NCBI RefSeq assembly: GCF_021389975.1
Contig: NZ_CP089981.1
Span: forward strand, 1 to 64,000
From: Fulvivirga ulvae
GTDB taxonomy: Bacteria > Bacteroidota > Bacteroidia > Cytophagales > Cyclobacteriaceae
Length of the DNA stretch: 64,000 nucleotides
Direction: 5' to 3'
The notes under the pieces were generated by a model, which had not been told where the DNA came from, searched no databases, and saw only the letters and a list, made by a program, of their open reading frames with translations. A program made the translations under genes and the position numbers. Numbering within the stretch: the first letter of the stretch is position 1; every line of letters starts with the position of its first letter. Shown one piece after another: positions 1 through 10,906 of the stretch.

Positions 1-3000
1 TGACTATCAAGAATTTGCAGAAATAAAGTATGTATTAAGTAGTAGCCGAGTTTACAAAAAGTGGCTTAAGTATGGCGGTATGCTCTGTTTGTTTTTGGAT
101 TATAATACTGTTGATATTACTCGGAAAACCAAATATTTGAGTACTCTTTTAAAACAAACACTTGAAAAGGAAAAAGTAATCGTAGAAGCTTAAGTATTAG
201 ATTTACTAGCCCTCTGAGTTACTTCAGTCAATTAAAGGAAATATGGAATGAGTTATTCTCTAGAGAGAAATAAAAACAGTTGGAACCCTTCCTCTCAATA
301 GACAAGAGGCCAAGTTGATTTTGAAGGAACATGAGATTGATGAAAAGCTATTCCTTGATGAAGTTCAAAATAAAGGACTCCAATCCTTAGTAATTTTCCC
401 ATGAAGTTTATCGGTCTTGATAAATGAATATAAACACAGTGAGAACTTTGGAGTAAATCGCTTGCGTTTGTTTTTAGGTGTTGTTCCTTACTTTCCAACC
501 CATATAACAGCCCACTATCAAAATATTACAGTGAGAATTATTATCTATCCTCTCCTAGAGTAATTTCCTTAGTCTCAAGGATAGCTGCATTAATGGTATT
601 TGGTAATAAGAAGTATATATCAGTTGACAAGGGGGCCGTTAATGCATCCTCCATTTTAGAATTGGATGCCATCGAGGAAGGGGGTGGAAATTACGGATAC
701 TGGTGAATTCCAATTTGATCAGTTTGATATAGAAAAAGTAATAGCTAATTCCAGTTTTTTTTCGATAAATACGAATGGTCATTTTCACTTTATACATGAA
801 TCTCATAAGGAGTTTTTAGCGGCACATTATTTAGCACTGCATAAATTGGAAATACCTCAAGGAAATCTCTAATACAGTTAAACAACGATCCTGATAAAAA
901 AATAATCCCGCAATTTAAAGAGGTATTCGGATGGCTGAACTCAGTTTATCCGGACCTAACCCGTGATACCATTAAGACAGATCCTCAGACAATTTTATTG
1001 TCCAATGACATGCAAGATATGGAAAACAGACTTAGAAAAGAGTTAGTTGATTCACTCCTAGAAAGTCTAGAAACCCAAGATTCTTTAGACATAGATTGGG
1101 ATCTTAGAGACCAATACGCTAAGTTAAATCACCCTGAATTACCAGATCAAATTAACTGGTTTTTAAGAGGCGAATGGTCTTTAATCGTCAAAAAAGCAGC
1201 AATCGATATTGCCTGAGCCTGTAAACCTGAAGAGAAGTACTTTCAGTTGCATTTGTTATAGTCAAAGACAACCAAGCCAATCATTTTCTAAGGAGTAAGA
1301 GCAGCAGCACTAATAGGAGAATTGGGAGAAATGAAAGAATTGCAGGGTCTTGAAAAAATATACTTTCAAAATCGATTGGACCGTTGATATAGACGATGAA
1401 ATTCGGGGAACATTTTTGCAAGCATTATTCCCGAAGTTTTATCCTCAAAAGAATTGTTTAAACTTATTGAAGAGCCTGGAAACGGGAGAATTACTTTGGG
1501 GCATATAGAGGGTTTATTTATCAATTAGTGCCTGACATGAATTCCACCATGCTCGATGAAGCTTTAAAATGGAGTTTAAAACAAAAGTCAGAAGATTTTA
1601 CAATGACAAAGTTACAAGAAGCAATTATCCAAAATGCATGGCTACATCTTAAAGAAAATGAATTTAACATTGATCTATTAGCTGAAAACATAATTGTTAG
1701 ACTAACGAATTATGAAAACATTTTTCCGATCACGGATATTTTTGGTGGCACCAAAGATATAATTACACCAAATGCTGCGGATAGAAGAAAAGTGGCTCAA
1801 ATAGTTATTAATAAATTGAATAAATATACACCATTCCTTTTTCAGCCGATCAGTTATAGCTCATTACTTGATTCCAGAGATTTGGAATGGGTTATCGATC
1901 GATTCAAAAATGATGATATTGCTAATAAAGAAAAATGGCTAGAGATAATTTCTAATATCTTTAACCCAAAAGAAAAGAATCATATCGAGAAACTATTTGC
2001 CTTGATCCAAAATGAGAATCAAGCCAAAAAGAAGCTAGAACATTTCTTTAAGGAAATCAGAATTGATTCTGAAGAAGCAGAAGATTTAAAAAAACGATAC
2101 AAATTAATTCACGGCAGACTTGAAAGCCAACGGAAACATGAAGAATACACTTTACAGCCCTCAGTTACCGAGCGGATATTGAATACTTTGGCTAGATATA
2201 CTTCTGGGGATGAGGACGCTTGGTGGTACTTATGTAGAGAGTTAACCCTTAAAGATGATAGCAGATTTTACGGTAATGAGCTTTCTTCAGATATAACTAA
2301 GTTAAATGGCTGGATAATATGTGATGAACATACTAGAAAAAACATACTAGAAGCAGCAAAGAGCTATATTAAAAATAACGATTGCAAAAAAGACGATTGG
2401 CTAGGAACTAATATATTTAATAGACCTGCAGCAAGTGGGTATAAAGCCTTGATTTTAATTAAGAAATGCGAGCCGCAGTTTTTAGAAAAATTGACTGATC
2501 AGGATTGGCAAAATTGGGCACACATACTTCTTTCTTACCCTGAGTCAATTGGCCTTAGCGGAACAGATACATCATACTTAGATTTAATAAAAAAAGCCTA
2601 TGAACATGCTCCCTTACATATTACTGAGGCAGTAATGAAAGAAATAGAAAAAGAAGATGAAAAGGAAGATGGTTATTTTTTATTTCTCACCAAAATTGAG
2701 GGCTTTGCTGATGAAAAAGTTATTAGAAGTAATCCTAGACTTTGTCAATGCTAATGAAATCAAGGCTAATTCAATGCGAAGGCTTCTTTCTTTCCTTATG
2801 AACCAAGGATATTCACGGGCCAAAAATAAAGCGACTGATGTAGTTTTGAATGGAGAAAAAAATATCAAAAAGCAGCGGCCTTATCTCTCATTGAAGGGGC
2901 TGAAGATGGTGGCTGGTCAACTATATGGAATCTGATTAATCAAGATACAGTGCTGGGTAAAGAGATAATGCTTGACGCTGCTAAAGATATATTTGGGTAT

Positions 3001-3933
3001 AAATCAAATTTCTCAGATAAGTTATCGGAAAATGAAATTAGAGAATTATTTCTATGGCTAACACGTGCGTTTCCAAAGGAAGATGACCCTCAGTTTGAAG
3101 GGGCTCATATGGTAACAAGTCGAGAAGAGATAAGCCACTTTAGAGATAACCTTATAATAAAATTACAGGATAGAGGAACAAGTAAGTCTATTGAGATGCT
3201 TGAAGATTTAGAAAAGGTGTCTGGATATGACTTAAAGTATTATATAATTAAAGCCAAGGAATCTTATCGAATTAATAACTGGGTACCTATTGAACCTAAA
3301 GACTTATTAAGAATGACCAACAATTCCTTGTCCCGTTTAATACTTAATAATGAAGATCTATTAAGTGCTGTACTTGAATCACTAGAGCGCTTAGAAAAAA
3401 AGCTACATGGGGAAACTCCTTTATCATTTCTTTTATGGAATTCATTAGGAGGGGATATTTATAAACCAAAAGAAGAGAACGACTTGAGTGATTACATTAA
3501 ATCACATTTGGTAGATGATTTAAGCAAAACTAATTTATTGATTTTGCGGGAAGTAGAGATAAGAAGAGGTACAGGAAAAAGGGGACAACCCGGAGAGAGA
3601 ACAGATATTTATGTTTTAGGAAAAGTTCCAAACACATCAAATTTTGTGAAATTAATAATTGAAGTTAAAGGCTGTTGGCATAACGAAATAAATAAAGCCA
3701 TGGAAACTCAATTATTGAAAAGATATATGAATGAAAATGATTGTGACTATGGACTGTACCTCATAGGTTGGTTTCATTGTAGTCAATGGCCAAACAAAGA
3801 CGATACCCGTAAAAATAGAATCGGAGTTACTGACCTAAAAAGGGCTCAGTCCAAATTTGATGATCAGGCTAGTCAATTATCTGATCAGGACAAACGTGTA
3901 CGAGCGTGTGTATTAAATTGTACGTTGCGTTAA
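1..3933 (+). pseudogene. Decayed NACHT-type STAND NTPase with C-terminal nuclease-like domain (5' end outside window)
   Basis: Pieces of one large protein can be read in alternating frames. Positions 2-193 read like a NACHT Walker B region (LCLFLD) and end at a stop. Around 275-400 lies a helical segment typical after the NACHT core (PLNRQEAKLILKEH). Positions 600-872 give FIHESHKEFLAAHYLALHKL, close to the conserved H..(K/Q)EFLAA.yL signature of NACHT proteins. Frame changes occur near 865, a stop lies at 1214-1216, shifts follow between 1216 and 1528, near 2720 and near 2865. The long open stretches 1528-2754 and 2950-3933 are alpha-helical repeat and a C-terminal domain. That domain has GERTDIYV followed by LIIEVKG, a PD-(D/E)XK-like arrangement. 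Intact relatives are usually antiphage sensors; this copy cannot make a full protein. The number of lesions argues for true decay rather than sequencing error. Confidence 0.75.
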
Positions 3934-4091
3934 TTTTTGTCACGGTTATTTTGCGAGCATTTCAACTTCTTAAATTAATAACAGAAACTTCATGAACTGG
4001 GTTCGATAGAATTAAAAATGTAGTTGTATGGAGAGCTTGAAAATGCAATGAATCAGTAAGCAGTTAAAAAGACAATTCTAATTATCCATAA

Positions 4092-4553
4092 ATGAGTACC
4101 AGTTTTAGACATAGCGCAGGTTTTGGTAAGCGCATGGAGTATTATATTATCAGTAAAATGCTGGAGCAGGGATTAGACGTTTATATTCCTTTGATTGATG
4201 ACTTCGCTATAGATGCTGTAATTCGGAGGGAAGATGGTACTTTTATAGAAGTGCAGATTAAAGCCAGGTCCAAAAATGTTCAATTTGGCGATGCTGCGCT
4301 CTTCGCTGCAATAACACATGAAGTTAGAGAAAACTACTATTTCATTTTTTATTCTCATCGTTTAGATAAAATGTGGATTATGTCATCAGTAGAGTTCATC
4401 ACTGAGGCAACCCAGAATAAAAATGGCAAAAACAAAGGCAAACGCTCGATATGGTTTAACGGGAAAAATACCAAGGAGGAGTCGGAACATCCTCTTAAGC
4501 GATATGACAAGTACCTTCATGCAAACTTTGATATATTCAAAGTAAGAGCATGA
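4092..4553 (+). CDS. DUF4365-like protein with PD-(D/E)XK nuclease-type fold
   Basis: A 153-residue soluble protein without signal peptide. The centre has an acidic residue in a beta hairpin (D41 in DFAIDAVI) followed by FIEVQIKAR (E53, Q55, K57), the spacing of the D...(E/Q)xK core of restriction-endonuclease-like folds. The start FRHSAGFGKRMEYYIISKML, in which an N-terminal helix carries a conserved glutamate, also fits DUF4365-like proteins. These are common in bacterial defence islands and their substrates are mostly unknown. The gene stands alone 158 bp after the decayed NACHT gene and 44 bp before a small membrane-anchored gene. Q in place of the usual catalytic glutamate at position 55 could mean altered or lost cleavage. 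The fold is fairly secure; the function is not. Confidence 0.6.
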   Translation: MSTSFRHSAGFGKRMEYYIISKMLEQGLDVYIPLIDDFAIDAVIRREDGTFIEVQIKARSKNVQFGDAALFAAITHEVRENYYFIFYSHRLDKMWIMSSVEFITEATQNKNGKNKGKRSIWFNGKNTKEESEHPLKRYDKYLHANFDIFKVRA

Positions 4554-4597
4554 GAATTAAGCTGAAGTATGCACACTGTATCCACTATATTTATTAG

Positions 4598-4921
4598 ATG
4601 AAAGAGGATATTTATATACGACTGTTAAAGGAAGCTAAGTCAGACCTGGACAATAATGTTACAATGACCAGAGATGAATTTAGAAGAAAACTCGAAGATA
4701 AAAATATTCGAGTTCCAGAATATGATACCTATTGTTCGATTTATAGGAATACTTCAACAAACAGCATACCGTGTTTTATGAATATAGAAGCCTATTTTAA
4801 GTTGCTCGAATATGAAGAGTTACAAGAAGCTCGAAAATCTTCCCGGCAAGCTAAAGTCATTGCAATTTTCAGTATTCTTTTAACAGCAATAGCCATTTTG
4901 GTGCAAATATTCTTGAACTAG
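4598..4921 (+). CDS. Small tail-anchored protein, unknown function
   Basis: A 107-residue protein with a charged helical N-terminal part (KEDIYIRLLKEAKSDLDN) and a single C-terminal hydrophobic helix of about 20 residues (residues about 86-106, IAIFSILLTAIAILVQIFL). Little follows the helix, so a tail-anchored or single-pass inner-membrane protein with the N-terminus in the cytoplasm is likely. It starts 44 bp after the DUF4365-like gene on the same strand and may share its transcript. I do not recognise the family. A small membrane partner next to a nuclease-like gene is a common layout in defence modules, but that role is only an inference from context. Confidence 0.55.
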   Translation: MKEDIYIRLLKEAKSDLDNNVTMTRDEFRRKLEDKNIRVPEYDTYCSIYRNTSTNSIPCFMNIEAYFKLLEYEELQEARKSSRQAKVIAIFSILLTAIAILVQIFLN

Positions 4922-5072
4922 GGTTTATGTTAATAGGTCACTCATCCTTAAATTTCCGATAAAATACCCAACCTTGGGTATTGACACTAATATCTTCTCA
5001 AGCTAAGTTCGTAAAACTTTTCTTTACTGAATAAGTGCAAAAAGCGAATAGCTACCTTAAAATGGCTTCACA

Positions 5073-5477
5073 ATGACTGATGAACAGGCAATAGACCTAT
5101 ACGAATTTATACAAACCAAGTTGAAAAACGCTGACCTTCAATACCTCCATGGATTTGCTTATGACATAAGCAATGCCAAAGAGCAAACTACAAAGGAATC
5201 ATTTCTATTGCGGTATATAGAAGAAATTATTGGTCAAATGAGGATGTTTCAGACGGAAAATTTCAATGGAATAATCAGTAGACTAAACCAATCAATTCAG
5301 GGTAGCCCCATAAGAAGCCTAAAAGTTGATTTAAATCATAATGAGCAATTAATGTCGAATTCCGAAAGTATTGACCTAACTGAAAGCATCAATTTAGATG
5401 ATCTTACAAGTACATTTAAGAAAATACACCAGGAAATAATAAATGATAGGAATAGAGGAAGAAATTTTAGGATATGA
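5073..5477 (+). CDS. Helical protein of unknown function, translationally coupled to a nuclease-like gene
   Basis: A 134-residue, mostly helical, acidic protein (DEQAIDLYEFIQTKLKNAD at the start) with no export signal or membrane segment. The C-terminus becomes basic (NDRNRGRNFRI). The last bases ATGA at 5474-5477 are shared with the start codon of the next gene, so the two are translationally coupled and probably act together. I cannot assign a family. It could be a regulatory or antitoxin-like partner, or a subunit of the downstream nuclease-like protein. That it is real rests on the start position, its length and the exact 4-base overlap. Confidence 0.6.
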   Translation: MTDEQAIDLYEFIQTKLKNADLQYLHGFAYDISNAKEQTTKESFLLRYIEEIIGQMRMFQTENFNGIISRLNQSIQGSPIRSLKVDLNHNEQLMSNSESIDLTESINLDDLTSTFKKIHQEIINDRNRGRNFRI

Positions 5478-6160
5478 CGCAATCTGAATTAAGCGACATT
5501 AAGGAGAGACTAGAAGATTCTTTCAAAAAGTTTTCTAGTACCGGGAGTCATAAAATTGTTCCTCCATCTCTAACCTTGGGAAAAATCTATGAAGCTTTCG
5601 TTCTATCCTTGATTATACAAGAGTTGGTAGAAAAAGAAAACTTGTATATAACTTTGGAAAATGATAAAAATTTAACACTTCAAAGTGGTCCTGGAAAAAT
5701 TGATAGAACCAAGCCGCACTTCTCCGTGTATCGAACGCATTCAGATTATTGCAGGAATCGTAAAATGGGTGAACTATGGACGGATGTTGAATTCCTTGCA
5801 TTAAGTTATAAAGCTACTAAAGCTAGTACACCCACCAATGGGGAGTTTCATGAATTGGATATAGTTTTCACAAAGCCTGATGTATCAGGCCGACCGAAAC
5901 ATTCAGATATAATACTTGGGGTAGAATGTAAAGCTACCGCATATGGAAAGAACCTTTTGAGGGAAATTTTAGGGATAAGACGTGAACTAAGTTACTTAAA
6001 AAAGCGGCAAAAGACACACTTCAACACATGGCCAGCACTACATGTGAACGCTAACCCTCCGTCTTGTTTGCTTGTATATGGAACAGACCCTAGACTAAAG
6101 AACTACTCAAAACCAGGCAAGTTGTTTTCTATTGGATTTCACTACAAAAAAATATCTTAA
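5474..6160 (+). CDS. Putative PD-(D/E)XK nuclease-fold protein
   Basis: A 228-residue soluble protein. About residue 40 sits a helix with GKIYEAFVLSLIIQEL, resembling the alpha-1 helix glutamate of restriction-endonuclease folds. Near residues 126-129 is HELDIVF and near residues 152-157 GVECKAT, giving the E...D...ExK pattern of PD-(D/E)XK enzymes. The following helix LLREILGIRRELSYL also suits this fold. It overlaps the preceding helical gene by ATGA. The pair lies in an AT-rich stretch between a NACHT remnant and the mutasome, where defence genes would be expected. Whether it cuts DNA or is a nuclease fold used for binding cannot be told from sequence. The gene ends convergently with dnaE2, 45 bp away. 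Confidence 0.6.
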   Translation: MTQSELSDIKERLEDSFKKFSSTGSHKIVPPSLTLGKIYEAFVLSLIIQELVEKENLYITLENDKNLTLQSGPGKIDRTKPHFSVYRTHSDYCRNRKMGELWTDVEFLALSYKATKASTPTNGEFHELDIVFTKPDVSGRPKHSDIILGVECKATAYGKNLLREILGIRRELSYLKKRQKTHFNTWPALHVNANPPSCLLVYGTDPRLKNYSKPGKLFSIGFHYKKIS

Positions 6161-6205
6161 ACCTGACAAAATGATTTCACCTTCATAATAAATCTATCAG
6201 CATCA

Positions 6206-9200
6206 CTACCTAAAATTCCTCCCCTCCGGAAAAATCTTAATCTGATTACCCTTTGTTTGCTCCTTCTTTTCATTCGATACTGCAGAAGATGATTTCTCCC
6301 TTTGAGGAGTATTAAGTTGCTGAAGCAAAACGGAAAGGTTATAACAACGGCTGGCAATAACATGAATAACTTCTCCTTCACGTTGCAATTTGCCTTCAAC
6401 CATCAATAGTCTGGATTGAATGATCTCTTTCCTATACTGGTCGAAAAGGTTTTTAAATACTACAAGGTTTGCCGGTCCGGTTTCGTCCTCTATGGTGATA
6501 AAGCAGATTCCCGAGGCCGTTCCTGGTCTTTGCCGTACCAGCACCAGTCCTGCTACTTTTACACGGTCTCCATTTTTTGCCTTGGAAAGCGCAGCATTTG
6601 AAACAACCCTCAGGCTGTCCAACTGAGGCCGGACAAAACTCACGGGATGTGCTTTCAGGGATAATGAAGTCGAGGCGTAGTCTTGAACTACATGTTCGGA
6701 AAGGCTCATTTCAGGCAATACAATGTTTTCACTATCAGTATGCAGGTTTGGAGAATTGGAAAAGAGGGACTTTGCCTGATAATCTTTTGTTGATACTTCC
6801 CAGAGTGCTTGCCTTCTGGTCAACCCAATGGAGCGAAATGCGTCTGCATCTGCAAGTTTCTCCAGGGCAGCTTCAGGTATGCCGGCCTCACGCAGTTCGT
6901 GTATCGAAGAATAGGACTTTTGCCTTCTGGTTAGCAGCTCAACATCGTCCTTGCGAACGCCTCTTACCTGCCGGAGTCCTAGCCGTACAACAAAGTACTT
7001 ACCTGCTTTCTCTTCCAGGGTATTGTCCCACCCGGAATGGTTAATATCAACGGGACGAACTTCAACACCATGTTTTTGGGCATCAATAATAATCTGTGCC
7101 GGTTGATAAAACCCCATGGGCTGACTATTAAGCAAGGCACAGGCAAATATATCAGGGTAGTAACATTTGATCCAGCAAGAAACATAAACCAGCAGTGCAA
7201 AGCTGGCAGCATGACTCTCAGGAAAGCCGTAAGAGCCGAACCCCTCTAGTTGCCGGAACACACGTTGTGCATATTCCTTCTTATAGCCATTTTGGATCAT
7301 CCCGTTGATCAGTTTTTGCTCAAAGTAAGATACCTTTCCTTTTGCTTTGAACGTTGCCATGCTCCTGCGTAAGGCATCAGCTTCTGCAGGAGTAAAACCT
7401 GCGGCCACTATTGCGATCTTCATTGCCTGTTCCTGGAAAAGAGGTACTCCCAAAGTACGGCCTAATATTTCCTTTAGATCCTCTGACGGGTACTCTACCG
7501 GCTCCTGGCCGTTGCGCCTGCGTAAATAGGGATGCACCATGTCGCCTTGTATCGGGCCAGGACGCACGATGGCAACCTGAATAACCAGGTCGTAAAAACA
7601 TTTAGGCCGAAGCCTGGGGAGCATCGACATCTGCGCACGGCTTTCAATCTGGAAAACACCAATTGTATCGGCATGCGAAACCATTTCATAAACTACAGGG
7701 TCATCTTGCGGGATATTGGCCAAGGTCAGGTCGAGGTTGTAATGCAGCTTTGCAAGGTCAAAGGCCTTTCGAATACAGGTTAGCATGCCTAATGCTAATA
7801 CATCTATTTTCATAAAGGCCAAGGCATCTATATCATCCTTGTTCCATTCTATATTGGTGCGGTCTTGCATGCGGGCATTGAGTATTGGACATAAATCCGA
7901 AAGCTTTCCATCAGTAATTACAAAACCACCCGTGTGTTGTCCTAGCTGGCGCGGGAAACCCATGAATTCTTCGGTTAGTTCCAGCACCTTCCTGATGGTA
8001 GGATCGTCAGGGTTGATCCCCTGGCTGATAATTTGTTTTTTATCAAACCCTTCATCTTTGAAATCCCAAATCAGGCCGGAAAGCCGGGTGATTACATCCA
8101 CCGAAAGCCCCATAGCTTTGCCAACATCCCTGATGGCCCCTTTATGATGCTGTTGCGTTACGGTGGCTACAATCGCCGCACGATCCCGGCCATATTTATG
8201 ATAGATGTATTGCATGACTTCTTCACGCCTTTCATGCTCAAAGTCCACATCTATATCCGGGGGTTCGTTACGTGCCGAAGAGATAAAGCGCTCAAATAGC
8301 AAATCAAATTTGCTTGGGTCTACGGATGTAATGCCCAGACAATAGCAAACAGTGGAATTAGCAGCAGATCCACGTCCCTGGCAAAGTATTTTCTGTTCCC
8401 GGGCATATCTGACAATGTCATAGACGGTAAGAAAGTACTCCGCATAATTCATCTGATCAATAAAGCGAAGTTCGTATTCAATGTTCGCTTTGACTTTATC
8501 CGGAATATTCCCATCATACATTCGATTGGCACCTTCCCAGGATAATTTTGCCAGCTCTTCCTGTGGGGTTCTTCCGTCAGCAGTAATTTCTTTTGGATAG
8601 TTATACTTCAACTGATCAAGGGAGAAGTTACAGGCTTCGGTTATGACTTGTGTTTGTGTAATAGCATCAGGATATTGCCTAAACAGGCGAAGCATTTCAT
8701 CTACCGGCTTCAAGTAGCGCTCGGCATTCGGGTATAGACGAAAACCGGCATTATGAATTGTGCATTTCTCACGTACACAGGTCACCACATCCTGTAATTC
8801 ACGCCGTTTGAGGTGATGGTAATACACATCATTCGTGGCAACCATAGCTACTTTCAGTGCTTTTGAAAGTTCAGCAAGCCGGAACAATCGCTTTATATCA
8901 TCGCCATTGTAAGCACGGGATGCGGCAATGAAAAGGTTTTCTCCAAATGCTTCGCGATATTCTTTCAGGTCTTCCTTGAATGAAGGCTCAAATTCAAAAG
9001 CCTGGTTTAGAGTAGCCGGAGGTATTACTACAAACCTGGTGCCTTTTGCATGATGAAAAACATCTTCTTTATACAAATCACACAGTCCTTTTTCTGTTCG
9101 AAGGTTACCTACGGTAAGCAAATTGGAAATACGTGAGTAGGCATTAACGTCTGTGGGAAAAGCAAGCAGGCTTGGGCCGTTCAGTAAGTCTAACCGGCAG

Positions 9201-9391
9201 GCTGGTATAAACCGAATTCCCGCTTTTTTTGTCGCAGCATGTGCACGGACAATCCCTGCAAATGTATTGCGGTCAGTAATGGCAATAGCCTTATAGCCCA
9301 ACTTTGCTGCCTGCTCGACCAATTCTTCAGGATGTGATGCGCCACGAAGAAAGCTGAAATTGCTTGTTACCTGTAACTCTGTATATCCCAT
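6206..9391 (-). CDS. dnaE2: Error-prone DNA polymerase III alpha-type subunit DnaE2
   Basis: A 1061-residue C-family polymerase of the usual DnaE2 length. The N-terminal PHP domain begins YTELQVTSNFSFLRGASHPE. The catalytic palm has PDIDVDFEHERR near residue 376 with the paired aspartates. The finger and helix-hairpin-helix region follows, and an OB-fold lies near residues 940-1010. The tau-binding C-terminal tail of replicative DnaE is missing, as expected. It performs lesion bypass and mutagenic synthesis with ImuA and ImuB. Start at 9391 is supported by AGAGGAGATG just upstream, partly overlapping the end of imuB, whose stop lies 12 bp away. It is the last gene of the cassette transcribed from 11629. 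No disruption is seen in the reading frame. Confidence 0.95.
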   Translation of the reverse strand: MGYTELQVTSNFSFLRGASHPEELVEQAAKLGYKAIAITDRNTFAGIVRAHAATKKAGIRFIPACRLDLLNGPSLLAFPTDVNAYSRISNLLTVGNLRTEKGLCDLYKEDVFHHAKGTRFVVIPPATLNQAFEFEPSFKEDLKEYREAFGENLFIAASRAYNGDDIKRLFRLAELSKALKVAMVATNDVYYHHLKRRELQDVVTCVREKCTIHNAGFRLYPNAERYLKPVDEMLRLFRQYPDAITQTQVITEACNFSLDQLKYNYPKEITADGRTPQEELAKLSWEGANRMYDGNIPDKVKANIEYELRFIDQMNYAEYFLTVYDIVRYAREQKILCQGRGSAANSTVCYCLGITSVDPSKFDLLFERFISSARNEPPDIDVDFEHERREEVMQYIYHKYGRDRAAIVATVTQQHHKGAIRDVGKAMGLSVDVITRLSGLIWDFKDEGFDKKQIISQGINPDDPTIRKVLELTEEFMGFPRQLGQHTGGFVITDGKLSDLCPILNARMQDRTNIEWNKDDIDALAFMKIDVLALGMLTCIRKAFDLAKLHYNLDLTLANIPQDDPVVYEMVSHADTIGVFQIESRAQMSMLPRLRPKCFYDLVIQVAIVRPGPIQGDMVHPYLRRRNGQEPVEYPSEDLKEILGRTLGVPLFQEQAMKIAIVAAGFTPAEADALRRSMATFKAKGKVSYFEQKLINGMIQNGYKKEYAQRVFRQLEGFGSYGFPESHAASFALLVYVSCWIKCYYPDIFACALLNSQPMGFYQPAQIIIDAQKHGVEVRPVDINHSGWDNTLEEKAGKYFVVRLGLRQVRGVRKDDVELLTRRQKSYSSIHELREAGIPEAALEKLADADAFRSIGLTRRQALWEVSTKDYQAKSLFSNSPNLHTDSENIVLPEMSLSEHVVQDYASTSLSLKAHPVSFVRPQLDSLRVVSNAALSKAKNGDRVKVAGLVLVRQRPGTASGICFITIEDETGPANLVVFKNLFDQYRKEIIQSRLLMVEGKLQREGEVIHVIASRCYNLSVLLQQLNTPQREKSSSAVSNEKKEQTKGNQIKIFPEGRNFR

Positions 9392-9403
9392 ACCTCATCT
9401 CCT

Positions 9404-10902
9404 CTAAGCAAAAAAGCCATGAACAAACCACTGAAAATTTGCATCATCATAGTGCCCCAGGCGGAACAACCAATACCGGTGTCCGGTCTCGTCTTCAACC
9501 TGGTAATAATCCCGATGCTGTCCCTGCTGGATCCACCACTCTTGTTCAATCCTTTCCGGTCCGTCTGCCTTCACGATCTCATGTAATTTCCCTTTGTAAC
9601 GAAACAGCATAGGCGGGTAATCCGGAATAGGAGCTGTCACCTCTATAGGCTCGGGAGTTGCCAATATGTGCAAGGGACGCTGCTTATCTGTACACCAAAT
9701 GGTTCCGGGCTTTTCGTTGAGTGATGAAGCCGGCCTGAATGAGCGTTCAGGCCAATAGTGTTCGTCCGGTAAATACCGGTGGATGTTTTTACCAGAAAAT
9801 TTACTCGCCAGCCTGTCTATCAGCTCGCTTAACCGTTCATCTTCAAATGTACCGGAACCTTCCCACACCTTGCTTTGCGCTGGAATATGCTCTTCAACCC
9901 TGGGGGCATCCAGCGTGAATAGTTCTATTCCGAAACCCGGCGCAATACCTGATATTTTAGCCTGGAACAATTTGAAGAGATGCCCAACATGGTTGGACGG
10001 TCTGGTGGTCCGGATCTCCACTTGTTCCACTTTGGAGTCGACACGATATGCCTTGACTATGCCTTTCCGAAGGCCTTTCTGCTCCCTCTGCATACGGCTG
10101 CACAAGGCTTCCAGCAATTGTTGTAAGGCTATTTCAATACCAGTAGCCGTAACAATGGGTTCAAGACAAGGCAACCGTTCCTGATATGGTTCGGCGGGTT
10201 GAACTGTTTGGAGCATTTCCATTTCATGCCCCAAAGCCTGTTGAAGCCGCATAACAAAATGCTGGCCAAACCGTCTTCTCAACGATGATGAGGACATTTT
10301 TATAAATTGACCAATGGTGTGCAAGCCGAGTTTATGCAGCCGTTCGACAACTTCTTCTTCAAGCCTGAGCGCCTCGGGGGGCAGCTTTACGAGAGCTTGA
10401 ATGTCCTCGCTTGTTGGCACAATTAAAGACCCTTTTCCAAAACGTGCCATGCCCCAGACAACACCGATAGTATCAGCCATAGCTACGCTTACATTGTAGC
10501 CTCTTGCACTTAACTGGCTAATAATATCGGATAGGTATGCCTGCTCTCCACCCCATAAGTGGGTACAGCCACTAACATCCATAAGTATTCCATCTGGTAA
10601 ATCTATGGCTACTGAGGGGTAAAACGGATGCACCATTCAGCCAGGCGGTGGAGCAATTTGCCAGCAAGCTCAGGTTTATCGTCGGCAACCTCCAGATCAG
10701 GGACTACTGCCCGGGCATCTGCAAGAGCTGTTCCTATACCTAGTCCTTTTCCGGAGGCAACTTCATTTAAAGCACTTATAACCATCCTTCCATGTGAAGG
10801 TGTGCGCAGAACAAAAGGCACATCCTTTAATTCTGGCTGGGCCAGTGCAAACCAATCGGTTCTTAAATGCTTGAACCAAATCGAAACATATCGCTTATCC
10901 AT
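9404..10902 (-). pseudogene. imuB: ImuB, catalytically inactive Y-family polymerase homologue (interrupted by a frameshift)
   Basis: ImuB connects ImuA and DnaE2 in the mutasome. The reading begins at 10902 (DKRYVSIWFKHLRTDWFAL) and ends near 10609 in EWCIRFTPQ-stop. The second frame, open to 9404, continues at once with YPSVAIDLPDGILMDVSG. Adding one base in the run around 10613-10620 would give an unbroken EWCIRFTP-SVAIDLPDG. The early palm has YVSIWFK where active Y-family polymerases have D-x-D, as in all ImuB. The little-finger region and C-terminal part are present (about 500 residues in total). It sits 4 bp after imuA and 12 bp before dnaE2. Either the mutasome is crippled here or the base was lost in assembly in the TTTT/CCCC run. 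Confidence 0.85.
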
Positions 10903-10906
10903 TTCA

